Notes: generated by a model not told the origin, from the sequence alone. 64,000 bases of DNA from Cristatella mucedo (GCA_009760855.2 WPIO01000011.1:7527501-7591500), one strand, 5' to 3'; shown: positions 11,842-24,440, counted from the first letter of the stretch. Program-made: numbers and translations.

Positions 11842-13884
11842 AATGCGTTCCATGTGACTTTATATTATACTGACTTGTCTCAGGGTGGGGTTCCTACGCC
11901 ATGCTATCGATGCTTGCACCTTCGCTTGAGCGGTTCAATTCTATCGATTGAAATGCATCAGCCATTTTCCTTTGCACTTAACCCAATGGAAGGTCTCACG
12001 TATGTGCATTTCCGGTACGTAAGCATGTGTGCTTGCACCCGTGCAACCTGAGTTTGGCAACGTCATTTCATCGCATATCCTGACACCTTCAACCTTTCGG
12101 CGTAGTCTCGGCTTCTGAGTCGTAAGGTTCTGTGACTATAGTATGGGGATCTCCTTTTGCTGGAAGCACACATTCAGCTACTGACTTTCCCGGTCGCATG
12201 GCCATCAAAACGCCTTCCGGGCAGACCTAAGCTCAGTCCTGGGTCGTCAGTTTTCTCCACGGCTGCTTAGCAATCCCCAGAGCCCGGACGATGACGTGGG
12301 AATGGAGAGGAATGTGTCGGCTGACGGTGGCAGAGGCGCCGGCTGAAGACTGTTGACTGAGGCCGTTATCTTACGTCAATCTCATTCTTTTTCATGCAGA
12401 CAGAGAAATTAATTCGTCAGTCGGGCAAGAGGTGGGTAAAAAAAGAGCAGCAAGTTCGGCCATATTCTTGGGTAAAATCGCTTCCTTTGCTGACGACTTG
12501 CTGCTACCTCCAATTGTAGTAGGACCTCGTGCTGGAACTGCTGCTGCATAGAATTACCGATCGAGGTTCGGCCTATTCGCTGCTGCAGCTCGAAGCAATC
12601 GCCTGTAACAAAAGACGGTGCGATGTATTTTTTCAACAGACAATCGGTTATTCTGAATAAATATTTTGGCACTGCGATTGACCGCCATTCGGATAGTCAG
12701 CTGCACATTTCAGTTCATGAAGTTACCGTGAGTTGCCATTTTATCAATTACCACTAGCGAAAACTTTCGCAAGCGGAAATAACAGGACATCATAATATAC
12801 GCCTGTTGGCGTCCTCTTCTGTCTCCCGTAGTTTCTGCGTTCGACGAAAGTTGGATGCTTACGTCTAGTTTCTAAGGCGTGACGCTCGTTTGCTTGCTCG
12901 GCTGTTTCGCATTGCTTTCTTCGATAGTTGCCCACGTATTACGTAGACTTAGCTAATTATTATCAAAATCCATTGCTATGCAAGCAGAGAATGCTTAACT
13001 CGTTTATTTTTCCTGTACCGCCATCTTGGAGAGAGGAGTTAAACACCATATTGAACTTGACACCGCGAACTGCGTCCACTATCTTGCACTCGTCTACCTT
13101 AATCGCTTCAATGCACCACGCGTTTCGTTTGACGCGCTTCCAACTTGCAATGTCATTCGCAGGCGGGTCTCTCCTCTCCTCTCTTATTAGCCGATGCAGA
13201 TTAGCTGTTCGACAGCAATGTACACGTACGTCAACGTAACCGATTCACGCAGTCGCGTCCATTCAAATCCATTATAGATATTAGCTTGAAGTGCTACGTA
13301 TGTGTGTCAACGAAGATGCCATACGACTGCGGCGACTCCTCCGTCCACTCTTGTGCTGATTGATTCTGGTGTTCGAGACGCGAAGACGGCCAGCGCCCCA
13401 CTGCCGCCGCTATCGGGTGTGCTGCCGTTGCCACACTGGGGCTTTAGGCGTGCGGCCGAGCCTACTGACGCTACTAGGCTTGTAGCCGGCGCCACTGGTC
13501 GTTGGGAAGGTATGCAGTTTTTGCAAATGGGATACATGACCTTCAGCCCAGGAAGGGCGCATGCAGCTCGATTTCCCACCACCGATCGTCTCGGGTGTGC
13601 CATAACGACATCGTCGATGTGACTACAGTCCGACAAACTTTCTCATCGGCTGCAGTCGCGACGTTATTAGAGAGAGGGTACGGTGAGGGGAAGTGTCGAC
13701 CGAGTTGTCAGCGAGCTTGTGCGCTGCCGTGCAATCGACCGTGTCGAAGCAAGCAGCAAGCTCGCTAAGGTGCCTTCAGTTCGTAAGTAACATGAGTAAG
13801 TCCGACGACGCTCGCTTCTAGCTACGGTCACTACCTGCAATGACCTTGCTGCAGTTATGCTTGCTGTCATTGAGCAAGCTACCG
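11842..13884. other. Intergenic, no confident gene
   Basis: Open frames of about 105 residues at 13302-13636 overlap on both strands and neither has a recognisable domain. A CCGCCATCTTGG sequence near 13019, close to the YY1 site, stands alone without promoter context. Confidence 0.35.
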
Positions 13885-14080
13885 AACCACCATTCGACCG
13901 CGATTCCTTTGCAGCATATGAAAAGTGCCTACAAAGAGATTAAGTTCTCTGACGGCGCTATGCAAATGTATTATTGCTGCTAATTATTATTATTATTATT
14001 ATTACGTATTATTGTTATTATAATTACGAATAATTATTATCATTTTGCTAATTATTGTAATTATTATGTTATTATTACCA
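13885..14080 (+). mobile_element. LINE-A 3' tail and (ATT)n run
   Basis: The segment holds the end of the LINE-A 3'UTR, with the AAGTGCC...GACGGCGCT hairpin region, then a long imperfect ATT-rich tail of about 110 bases. No coding part is attached. Confidence 0.8.
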
Positions 14081-14307
14081 TTATAGCTTCAGCTAAAGAC
14101 GCATCCGCCCCAGTAAACTAAACCTTCGTCGCCCAAGCGAACTTGTCTTTTTTGTTCCGGATTTGCTCTTCCGGTGAGAATGTGTGCACGACGCAGGGCG
14201 CGTGACCGGCCTGAGGTCAGAGACCAACAGGTGGACTTGAGTGACGTCTTCGTCTTTGCATTAGCATGCTGGGCTAACCACAGTGCTTGCTTTAGTGTGC
14301 TTATAAA

Positions 14308-14540
14308 AATAATGCATTTGTATAGCGTCCTCGGAGAAGTAAATCTGTCTTCGAGCACTTTATACGTGCCGTAAAGGAAGCACGCACGTCAAGCTCGATT
14401 TCGTGCATATCCTCCGATACCCTCCGATCCATACCCTCCGATTCCCTTCCAGCGATCTGTACAAGCTCCCGCAGTGAGATAAAGTCTCTCGTGACGCTAT
14501 ACTGACAACGTATTATTATTATTGTTATTATCACAGCTGT
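14308..14540. mobile_element. Two opposed LINE-A tail fragments
   Basis: At 14308-14395 the plus strand shows the reverse complement of the LINE-A tail (TGCATTTGTATAGCGTCCTC). At 14455-14540 a second fragment is in the forward sense and ends in an ATT run. Together they form an inverted pair about 60 bases apart. Confidence 0.65.
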
Positions 14541-15217
14541 TATTACTAATATTGGATCCGGTCTGACAGTGGTTGGGGCTGGTCAGTGTAGCTGAGCAGC
14601 TAGCTATAAGACAGACGATCATTCAATTCAGTCGACTCTTCTTTTTATGTCACCCCACCCCTGTGTGGAAGTTAAAAAAGATTGGCAACTAGCCGACGGA
14701 GCGGAGCAGGGAGAAGGGGATATTAAGCCGCATATTGAGCCTCTAGCGACTTGAAAGGATGCGTCGGGCGGCCCTACCGCCTGCCTCGCCTACGAACGCG
14801 GAGTTCCTGCGCAGTAGGTCGGCTGCAACTGTCCATTAAGATCGCATTAATCCCATCTCGCACACCTCGCTAAGCCTACCGCGGTATGCGGTTGCTACGT
14901 ATGTGCCGGACGCCACGGCTGCGTACTTCAGCATGCCCGACGTGACTGACGCCGCTGCCGCTCAGATTCTTCGAAGTCACGATTCCAGGATTCCCAGCTA
15001 TTTGCTACTTTGCAAACACTGAGCCACTCTCGCTCGGGGCGGCACAGCAAAGGCGCGCCTCCTCCCCCCCCCAGCCCTCCGGGCTGCTATTGTCGCGAAA
15101 GGCAGGGCCGGTTGGTGCGAATTCCTGGGGCAGCGCGATAGCAACTGCGGCCGCTGCCCAAAGGGCAGCGGCCTGCTTTAACCGAAGCACTCTGAGGCAA
15201 TCCCGAGTTCATCTGCT
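14541..15217. other. Intergenic; start of CpG-rich domain
   Basis: No exon recognised. CpG frequency and GC content rise from about 14750. This may be the downstream flank of the minus-strand gene that ends near 15200. Confidence 0.4.
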
Positions 15218-15223
15218 TTTAAT
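15218..15223 (-). promoter_or_regulatory. Candidate poly(A) signal ATTAAA (minus)
   Basis: It lies five bases after the stop codon of the minus-strand open frame at 15229, so the 3'UTR would be only some tens of bases. The position supports the frame being a real 3' coding end but does not prove it. Confidence 0.35.
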
Positions 15224-15228
15224 GATGG

Positions 15229-16725
15229 TCAACAGTACACAACAGGCAGCGCTTTGTAGTCCGCACCCGAGGGCCCTGTGGGCAGCGGCGCTGGCGCCGC
15301 GGCCGCCGGCGTCGACGCCTCGCGCCGGGGCGGCGTCTGCTGCTGCTGCTGGCCGGGCCGCCGAACGCAGCACCGCTCGTCCCAGGCCTTCTTCGCCGCC
15401 ACGCCCATCTTTATGCGGCAGACCAGCAGTTCTGGGCAGGGCGCCCGCTTCTCTGCGGCTTGGGCTGCGGCGGCCGCGGCGAGGCCGCCGCCCACCCGAC
15501 CGTCGGCTGACGACGTCGATTTAACGCAGCCGGTGAATTCGCTACTGCCCGAGGCGGTTGGCGAGCACACCCTCGAGGCTCGAGGCGGAGGCAGCCGCGG
15601 CGGGTCAGGCGCAGCAGCGGCCGCCGCGGGGCGGCGACCGCCGCACGACGAGTGCTGCACCGAATCGAACTCGCAGTCGCCGCTACTCGTGTCGTCGTCG
15701 TCGTCATCGTGCGGTATCCTCGCGTACACCGGCTCCTCATCATCCGCCAGCAGACTGAGCTCGATCGCGTCGCAGACGCCGGGCCCGACGGGGCGGCGCT
15801 GCGGCGGAGCGTCTTCGGCCGACGACGCGCCGCTGCCGCCGCACAAGTCCAGCAGGCCGCAGCCGGCGGCGGCCGTCCGCTCGCGGTCGCCGGCGAGCGC
15901 GAGGGCGTCGGCGACGCGGATCCGCCCGGCGACGCGTCGCGTCGGCGGCACGAAAGTGGCGCGCGCCGCTCGCGGCACGGTGGCCGGCCGGCCGTCGCCG
16001 GTCGGACGCGCCGGGGCGCGCGACGGCGCCGACGTCTTGACGGCATCACCGCCGTCGTCGAGCACGCCGCGCTCGGCGAGCGCCGACAGGCGCTCGAGTG
16101 CCAGTCGAGCGATGGCGGCCGAAGTGAGCTGCTGCTGCGCCAGCGGCTGCTGCTGCGCCAGCGGCTGCTGCTGCGCCAGCGGCTGCTGCTGCTGCACCAG
16201 CGGCTGCTGCAGCTGCGCCTGGAAGCTGGGGTCGAGTTCGTAATAGACGGGCGCCTCGCCGGAGTTGCCACCGGCGGGCTGCTGCCGCCGCGCCCGCCGC
16301 GCATCTGCCGGAGCCTCCGCCGCCGCAGCGGAGCGACGCTGCGCGGTTGGCGATCGCTCGGCCAGCGGCGGCGGTCGCAGCTGCTGCCGATGCCGCCCGT
16401 GCGACGGCCGCACCTCGGTGGTCGCCGCGGCGGCGCTGCGCCCGGTCGTCGCGGCCGCCGTAGACGTCGTCGCGGCCGGACTCGCCACCAGCGCCACTCG
16501 CAGCAGCATCAGGTGGTCCAAGTAGTTGCCGAGGCTGCTGGCTCCGCCTGCGACGCCGCCACTCTGACTGCTCCACTTGCTCTCCATTATCTGCTGCAAC
16601 GATTCGAGCGACTCGTGAGCGCCGTGGGAGCCGCCGCCGCCGCATCGTTGCAAGCGCGCTGCGAACGACCGCGGAAATGACGAGCGACCCGGCCTGCGAC
16701 GCGCGAGAGCTGCACTCACCAGCAA
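15229..16725 (-). CDS. Unnamed Gln/Ala/Pro-rich protein, CpG-island gene
   Basis: A 1.5-kb open stretch on the minus strand ends at a TGA stop (C-terminus A-L-P-V-V-Y-C). Near the N-terminal end is a helix-like segment (S-L-E-S-L-Q-Q-I-M-E-S-K-W) and N-Y-L-D-H-L-M-L-L-R-V. Then come Ala/Thr-rich sequence, a Q-Q-Q-P-L-A repeat block, V-Y-Y-E-L and E-P-V-Y-A-R-I motifs, a seven-Asp run and a Cys-containing C-terminal part. The true 5' boundary is unclear. GTGAGT at 16719-16714 is a strong donor and TTCGCAG before 16658 a fair acceptor, so 16659-16719 may be a 61-base intron. Upstream, an ATG at 16880 starts a frame of 54 codons that does not join in phase by that route. Overlapping frames on the plus strand and in other minus frames are long only because the DNA is very GC-rich. 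I do not recognise the family. Confidence 0.45.
   Translation of the reverse strand: MLVSAALARRRPGRSSFPRSFAARLQRCGGGGSHGAHESLESLQQIMESKWSSQSGGVAGGASSLGNYLDHLMLLRVALVASPAATTSTAAATTGRSAAAATTEVRPSHGRHRQQLRPPPLAERSPTAQRRSAAAAEAPADARRARRQQPAGGNSGEAPVYYELDPSFQAQLQQPLVQQQQPLAQQQPLAQQQPLAQQQLTSAAIARLALERLSALAERGVLDDGGDAVKTSAPSRAPARPTGDGRPATVPRAARATFVPPTRRVAGRIRVADALALAGDRERTAAAGCGLLDLCGGSGASSAEDAPPQRRPVGPGVCDAIELSLLADDEEPVYARIPHDDDDDDTSSGDCEFDSVQHSSCGGRRPAAAAAAPDPPRLPPPRASRVCSPTASGSSEFTGCVKSTSSADGRVGGGLAAAAAAQAAEKRAPCPELLVCRIKMGVAAKKAWDERCCVRRPGQQQQQTPPRREASTPAAAAPAPLPTGPSGADYKALPVVYC
16129..16209 (-). repeat. 18-bp coding repeat (Q-Q-Q-P-L-A)
   Basis: Three to four copies of an 18-base unit (CTGCTGCTGCGCCAGCGG on the plus strand) lie inside the minus-strand open frame. 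They encode Gln-Gln-Gln-Pro-Leu-Ala. Units differ by CTG insertions, as expected from slippage. Confidence 0.85.
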
Positions 16726-17520
16726 AGTAGGGCGCTCGCCCCGACGGATTGCGTGGACTCGTCGACGTCAGCGCAGCCGCAGTCCGGTGGACAACCCGAT
16801 GGGCAGTCGGGGCTGCCTACCGACCGACCTTCGCGTTGTTTGTCGAAGAGCGAACGATAGACGCCGGCCGCCGGCGGCATTATATGCGCAGTCGCTGGCC
16901 TGGACGACCGCCCTGCGACGTCCCACTCGATCTCGCTCGACCAATCGGGAGCGAGCGCGGCTCGGCGGCGACCTGCCTCTCGCCTCGCTTGACGGGCCTG
17001 TCGCGAGCTATTCCGGCGCCAGAGCGTCGCCGGCTGCCTCGGAGCGTCACCGGGACTGACAGACGGCGGACAGCGGCGAGGCTCGCCCGAGGCGCGGCCG
17101 CCGTCGGTCGCGGCAGCGTCGCTGCACCGGGCGGGGCGGCGGCGGCGGTGGGCCACGTAGCGAGCGCTCGTTTCCGAAGCGGACGGTCGGCGCGCCGGAT
17201 CGAACGGGCAGCGCCCTGATCCGCGCTTTGCCCAGTCCGTGGCTTCTCCCGCCGCCCCCTCCCCCACTCCGCCTGGGGATCGTGCGCGGCGAAGGCCGTC
17301 TGCTGTGACCGCTGCGCTCTGGCCGCTAGCGCGTGAGTGACAGGCGCGAGCAAGCCGACCGACGCCGCTTCCCCTCGGGCCCGTCGCGCGCCTTCCCTTG
17401 ACTCGCTGGCGTGGCGTCCGCTCTACTCTACTCGCGTCGCTTCCACCTTTCTCGCCTCGCTACCCTACCTCTCGCCGTCCTCTCCCGCTAAATGGATATC
17501 TTAGCAGCCGCACTTCCGCG

Positions 17521-17542
17521 TCTCTCTCTCTCACTCTCTCTA

Positions 17543-17635
<93 letters not shown>

Positions 17636-17696
17636 GTCTCTCTCTCTCTCTCTCTGGGTCTCTCCCTCACTCTCTCTCTGGGTCTCTCTCTCTCTC

Positions 17697-17775
<79 letters not shown>

Positions 17776-17782
17776 GTCTCTC
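17521..17782. repeat. (CT)n tract, about 260 bp
   Basis: Mostly pure CT with four TCTGGGTC interruptions, which themselves look like copies of one variant unit. The pyrimidine strand is the plus strand. The reading frames through it (poly-Leu/Ser, poly-Glu/Arg) are artefacts. Confidence 0.95.
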
Positions 17783-18770
17783 ACTCCTTACCGATTCGCC
17801 TAATTTCCTCACTAGCTCTCATGACTCTCGTTCGTCTTCGGCGTGCGCAGCAGAGAGGCCATCTAGCGGCGGTCCCGCACGGGTACCGCGCGTGTCCGCT
17901 GGCCACCTCTCGCTTCGGTGGACGCTTGCTTTGAGGCCAGAAGCAGCCGGCTACCGGGAGGCGCTGCGTATTCGAGTCTTCCGTCCGTTTCTCTCCCGGC
18001 CGAGGCCGCGCTGTGCTCAGACGGAGCGCGACGCACGGCGGCCGCTCCTCGTACCCGCAGCCCGCCGCCGCCGAATCGATGCACCGAGCGAATTGCTGGC
18101 CAGCGATGTCGCCGCCGCCGCCGTCGAGGTCGCTCCGGAAGTGACTCGAGGTGCAGCGCGACTCGAGCGCCGCACTTCGCTCTGCGGCCGGCGCAGCGGC
18201 GCAGCTGCCGCCGCCGCAGCGGCGCTCCTAATATTCAGGGCCCGTCGCTCTTGCAGCGGCGGCTCGCTTCCTCGCCGCCGCCGGAGCGCGCCGAGTGGCC
18301 GAGCGCGGCAGCGATCAAGGTCCTTAGTAGCGCCGCCACGACGACACTGTTTCGACGGATGCATTAGTTAAATAAACCTAAGCAAAACCCGAGAGGCAAT
18401 CGAACTGTACTTGGCCGTCGACGAGTCGTGCGTCGGGCCGCGCGTCCGGCGCGAGCAGACTGCGACCGAGGCGCCTTCGGCGGCGGGAGGAGAGAATGCG
18501 TGCAGCGTCGGCGGCGGCTCCTCTCGGAAGCCACCGCCGCCTCCGCACTACGGCTCAAGACGAGACGCACTCGGACGAATCTGCCGCGAGGCAGCGAGAG
18601 CGGCTCGGTTTGGTGACGCCCGCGCGCTGAGGCTGCCCCGCTCCGTATGGCGGCACTCGGCGTGCGGAGAGCTGCCGGAAATTGTGAGCGAGCGAGCGAG
18701 AGACGCTGAGATCGTCACCGACAGCTGTGGCGGTGGGCGCACGAGCGCGGAGTGCGAGCGCTGCATGCGC

Positions 18771-18816
18771 GCGCGGGGCCCGCGGGTCTCGCGCGCGCGG
18801 CCCGCGGGCCCCGCGC
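18771..18816. repeat. GC-only inverted repeat, 16-bp arms
   Basis: The arms 18771-18786 (GCGCGGGGCCCGCGGG) and 18801-18816 are perfect reverse complements. They are separated by 14 bases that contain a GCGCGCGCG run. It lies in the CpG-rich domain. Confidence 0.9.
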
Positions 18817-19334
18817 CTGCCGGGCGTGTCTTTTAGGTGCTTAAATGGACTCGGCGACCGAGCCGACGAAAGCGGTCGAACTCCCACCTCCGGAAGCCGA
18901 CAGTCGATAGCACTCCGCGCTCGTGCGTCTGCGTAAGGAGACGCTAGTCACACTGCAGACCTCGCCTCACTCTACCCAATACCAACCACCCCCACCGCGC
19001 CCCCAGGGGGAGCGCATCCATCACTCCAGCACGGAGCAGGGAGCCGCAAATGGAGCGCGAGCTTGGAGAGTGCGTGCCCTGCGGCCCTCCCCAGCCCCCC
19101 CCCCGCCTCAGCGCTCGGGAATCCCAGTCGACGCTCTCGGCAGACGACGCCGCGGCTGCAGGTCCGAGTGGAGGCCGCAAGGCTGAGCGTAGCGTCGCTT
19201 ACGTGTACAAATGGAGGTACAGGGCGGGTACCGGAGCGACCGTCTGCTGATCGCGAGTGCACAAGAGAGTGCAATAGCGCGCGCCAGTTAGTATGAGGCG
19301 AGGGAGATTGCATTTTCATGTGTGCGTATGCTCG

Positions 19335-19500
<166 letters not shown>

Positions 19501-21077
19501 TGTGCGGCTGTGAGTTAGAGAGGAGAGGGAGTGGGGAAAGAGAGAGTGAGAGAGCGAAATAGTGACACGAGATAGAGTGAAGAAGAGGAGAGTTGGAGAA
19601 AAAGCACGAGAAGCGTGCGAGAGAGGCGAGTGAGAGTGAAGAGAGAAGAAAATGAGAAGAGAGTTGGACAGATAACCCGAAGAGAGAGAATGCAAAAAGA
19701 GAGCGAGTGTGGACGCGCGTGCGCGCGTGTGCTCGCGCGCGTGCGCGAGAGAACGGCAGTTGGTCGTACATATCGAGCGAACACACCCCAAATTAGGCGA
19801 ACTCGGAACTCTAGACGATAGGAGAAGTGACGTCAGGAGATAGAGACAGTACCGCTCTCGTGCGCCGCCGCCGATAGCGGAAGAGGAGGCCCGCCGACAC
19901 GTCCCGGCGACTCAATTGAATGAATTGAAACTCAATGAATTCGCCGTCACGTGAGCAGCGCTCCAGCGCGCGGGGGAAGCGGAGAGCGCGCGCGAACGGT
20001 GTTGCGCTAGCCAAAAGTGTGCCGTTGTCTCGCGGCGACTCGGTTATGCGCCCGGACAACGCCGCGACTCCGTCGGCCGGAGGCAGTCGCCATGTACGAC
20101 CGCCCGGTGGCGACGCGCTCCGAGCCAGACGTCGCACGCGCGCGGTAGAGGGTGGATGTTGACGCGGTCGAGCGAGCGGCGCGGCTAAAGATTCCCGCAC
20201 GGGGACCTAATCCGGGCCCGCCGCGCGCGCGCGCAGCGAATTCCGACCGGTCGCTCGGCGGCGGATGGTGCTCTGCGATAGGAGAGCGGTTGGACGCTAA
20301 TTGCTGCAATAGTGTACGTTGTCGAGCCGCCGCCGGTCGTGGACCCGAAGCGATAGCGTGACTTCGTGCGCCATTCGCCGTCGCGAGGCTCCGAGCAGCG
20401 GTGCTTAGCCAGTCACGAGCCATTGAGCTTCTTTTTAATTAAGGGCGACGGCCCAATTTCTCTCGTATCTAAACGAGCATCTGCGGTTTCAGCTGCCCGT
20501 CCGTGCCCACTCCCACGCCGCACGGATGGGCGCGTTTGCCAGCGCCAACTCCGGCACCTGCGCGTCCGCTCAGTGCTCGTTGGCGGTCGAATTTATTTTT
20601 ATTTTAGTTTTAGAGGACATGCAACGCAAGCTGCGACAGCGTCCGTGGCTGCCTAAAAATACGGTCACGCCGCGAATGGATAGCTCCGCACTTTCCGCCG
20701 AGGCCTGTCAGCGACGGTTGCACACCGTTGGTCGCGAAGGCTACCGGAGGTCCATTTACTGCCGAAGCTGCGGCTGGTCGCGCGGCAACAGCTGGGTCTG
20801 CTCGGGCTAGGCAGCTGATGGAAGGCAGATCGACACAGCGAGTCACTCAGATATCTCGGCCCCCGACGACGATCGGCCATCTACGATCCAAGCGTTTCAG
20901 CGCTCCAAGCTCGAACCTCGGGTCGCCAAGCCGATTGGCGTTGCTCTTCCCGTCGCTCGTCCTGATCGTTTTCGAGGGTGCCAGACCCGAACCCGTCACC
21001 GCCGCGAGCGCGGTGCGCCATCCGTCGCTATCGAGAACGCCTCGGGCCTCGAATGCCCTCGGTCGTCACTTGCGTTT

Positions 21078-21554
<477 letters not shown>

Positions 21555-21821
21555 TGACAGAGAGAACTCGTGCAGCCCTCTGGGCCGCTCGCTTCGCATG
21601 CTGCGCGGCGGCCCATTCTTCGGTACCAGGATGCGGTAAACCCGCTGATGGTTTCGCCGCTATCGCGCACACATCGGCTCCACCGCTAAGCCGGCTCGAG
21701 GCTGACTCAGTGCTCCGACGCCCCACCGCTCGCTTCGACGTACGCAGTACGCACCCGGTCGATGTCGAGCGACGAGCAACCCCCACAGCGGCGAGTGCCG
21801 CTCCTCCTCCTCCTCCGCAAC

Positions 21822-21849
21822 AGCAGCAGCAGCGGCAGCGGCAGCGGCA

Positions 21850-21894
<45 letters not shown>

Positions 21895-21899
21895 GCAGC
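21822..21899. repeat. CAG/CGG mixed triplet run
   Basis: CAGCAG followed by GGCAGC repeats, then about thirteen perfect GGC/CGG units, then CAGs again. It lies in the CpG-rich domain. Poly-Gly, poly-Arg and poly-Ala readings are possible, and no gene is called. Confidence 0.9.
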
Positions 21900-22609
21900 T
21901 CCGGTCTCGCGGCGCCTGCTAACTTGGTGCGCTCGCCTGCCGCTTCCGCTTACCGCTTTCCGACGCGAAACTTGTCGTGCGGATTTTCTTCCGACGCAGT
22001 CGGCTGCTCAGTGCGCGCGCGCAGCTCGCTACTCGCCGAGTGCGACCTCTCGCGGCGCCGCGCGAACTCGGAGCCGCCATCGACGCGCATCAATCCGCTC
22101 GGATCGCTTCGCATAGAAGCCGCCGCAGCAGCAGCCGCCGCCGGCATTTTTCGCGGGCGCGCAGGGCCACGGGGAAGTGCGAGCTCGTCGTGGAGACACG
22201 ACGGCCTCGAGTCCGTCGCTCCGCTACGCTTTCACACCGCTAGCGCCGCGAGACATTAAGCTCGAATGAGCTCGCTCGCGTCGCATCGATAGTTTCGGCC
22301 GGAGCGTCATCGTCTTCGTCGTCGTCTGCCGATCGGGCCCGTGCGCGGCGACGCGAGTTCTGCGGCGGTCGGAGCAGGCGCCGGAAGCTCGCGCCACTCT
22401 TTCGAAAGGCCGCCATGACGCACGCCGCCCCCCCCGGCGTCATCGCGGTTCGAAGTGGCTCGCGATCGGTGGGCGCCGAAACGAGTACGGCGGCGGCAGC
22501 GCCGCAAGCGGCGCAACAACGGCGCGGAGCGACCGAACATTAGACAGGACAGGAAATGGATTTACCGAGTGGCCACGGCTCAGCGGTCGGCAGAGGATAC
22601 AGTGAGGAT

Positions 22610-22610
<1 letters not shown>

Positions 22611-22667
<57 letters not shown>
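22611..22667. repeat. (CAG)19 array
   Basis: Nineteen perfect CAG units at the right edge of the CpG-rich domain. It is open in several frames, none with other support. Confidence 0.97.
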
Positions 22668-22670
<3 letters not shown>

Positions 22671-22844
22671 TACAGCAGCGCTTTCGGCGCTTGAGGACAG
22701 AGCAACAAATGGCGCCCCTCTCCTCGTCAAAAATTGCTACAAAATAGCTCCACCGCAGAAGAAATGCAAAAAACGTGCTAGCAGGCATATCGAGTCAAGA
22801 AAAAATTGTATTAACTACTGTAAAGGTACATATTAGCTACCGCA

Positions 22845-23900
22845 GCTTTAAGTGAGGTGAATGTTTAGGGCTTTGAACTTGAGAAATTTTTCCATTACAG
22901 TTTGAAAGTCAATATTTTCCAGTGTTTCTTTCTGTATGCTTAACGAGGCCAAATCGGAGAGTCGATCTTGCCCCAGTAAAGCTCTCAGATAAGACAGAAT
23001 TATCTCCAGCTTGCTAACGGAGCGTTCGCATCTAGCAACTGATATAGCTATGGTGACAAGAAGGCAAAGCATAATACAGTCACACAATTCGTTGTATAGC
23101 TCTGTTCTATTAACTTATGAATAACAGAAGCCCACAATCAAGACGATGCTGGCGGAGTTCTGTCTGGTCAAGTATTTTCAAAAGCTTCTCAACTTCCAAC
23201 AAGAAACTAAATTTGGCATCAAGATATGTGAGCTGGGAAAACCCAGCAGTAACTTCTTGTCGAGGATAGTTTGCTGTCCTTCAAGATTCTTGAAAATCTC
23301 TTCCTCTGCCGTGAGGCCGACATCTTTCTATAATTCTCTACGAATCTGTGTCGTTTGGCGGATTCTTCGTTCAACTGCAATCTACAGCTCCTTTTGGAAT
23401 CTGGTAGTGATTATTGGCACCGATCTTCTAGAATTCTTGACCACTCGATCTCAAGAGAATGAAGGTCACAAGAGGCATCTTTGAAGGTCATTTTTGGAGC
23501 CTTTAGTCTTTTCTGAACGCGGTCAATCTTCCTTAAGTGCTATACGAAAATAGCAGCAGAGCAAAAAATTGTAGTTCAAAACACAATGTAGGGGGAACTG
23601 CCAGCTTCACTTCTCCTTTCAAGTGTTCCACCTGCGTCCTCATACAGCTGCGTCCTCAGACAGTTGCTTCAAAAGACCTAGAATGCAGCTCAGTCCATCA
23701 TTGGTAGCTTACACAGCCTTCACTCTTGCACTTCACCTTGATGCAGAGTCACGTTTGGCAGTGATGCCTACGACTTTCTTCAGTTCTTTCCACCTCAGAG
23801 CTTATCTTGAAAATAATAAGTAGGTGCTCTCTATTGCTCCAAAAAGGTAATGACAGCGGCATTTTGACTTGCAACATGAACTCCTGCCAGAATCAAGCTG
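22845..23900 (-). pseudogene. hAT transposase remnant
   Basis: The minus frame at 22848-23087 matches the C-terminal dimerisation domain of hAT-family transposases. It has an A-R-C-E-R-S-V-S-K-L core (consensus E-R-x-F-S-x-L), then I-L-S-Y-L-R-A-L-L-G-Q-D-R-L-S, L-A-S-L-S-I and a K-F-L-K-F end. hAT enzymes cut and paste DNA using an RNase-H-like fold, and this domain joins the subunits. Upstream on the same strand the sequence to about 23900 keeps a coding-like AT-richer composition but is broken by stops and shifts. No terminal inverted repeats or 8-bp target duplications were located. It is more likely a dead copy than a domesticated gene. Confidence 0.75.
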
Positions 23901-24440
23901 TGGTTATCACCGTTTACAAAAAGTGCCTTCTCGTTTCTGCACACTATTTCCTCTATGAAAACACATGATATTTGGCCAGACACGACTGCTGCGTTTTTGT
24001 AGCACAGCTAGTTAAGTAAGCCTAGTTTGTGTGGTCTAATAGTGTGTCGGTGCTCAGCCACTGCACGCTGGCTCGCCCTTGACGCGGCGTAGCAGGCCGG
24101 GCTCGCCCTTAGTGCGTCTCAGCCCGCCTGCGGCAGACAATATGGGGCGAGCGGACTGGTAGGGCAGTTGGAACACGAACGGAGGGGTGAACGGCCGTGT
24201 GGTTGTTTCGCTGCTATCGCCAGCCAAATATGCAGTGATTGAAGCCTCCTCGGTGTTTCCGTGTCGTCGCACGTGTGCCGCCACAGCGTTGTGCTGAAAC
24301 TTGGTGGGTGGACGTGCTTAACTAGCTCAGCTAGCTATAGTCAAGTCCATTGAAACAAGGACTTGCTTGAAATCAAGATTGGTGTTCTCCTATATGGACA
24401 AGTTAAAAAAAATATGCACAATCCATTTTGCTTTTAGCAC
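23901..24440. other. No gene seen
   Basis: Possibly the 5' flank of the hAT remnant. A minus frame at 24054-24284 has no known domain. Nothing else was recognised. Confidence 0.35.

Noticed and set aside
13302-13636. Overlapping frames of about 105 codons on both strands
   Set aside because: Equal quality on both strands, no domain, no splice or repeat context.
15278-16680. Plus-strand frames of 321 and 342 codons opposite the minus-strand gene
   Set aside because: In very GC-rich DNA antisense frames stay open. They lack a supported start or poly(A) context, while the minus frame has a stop next to ATTAAA.
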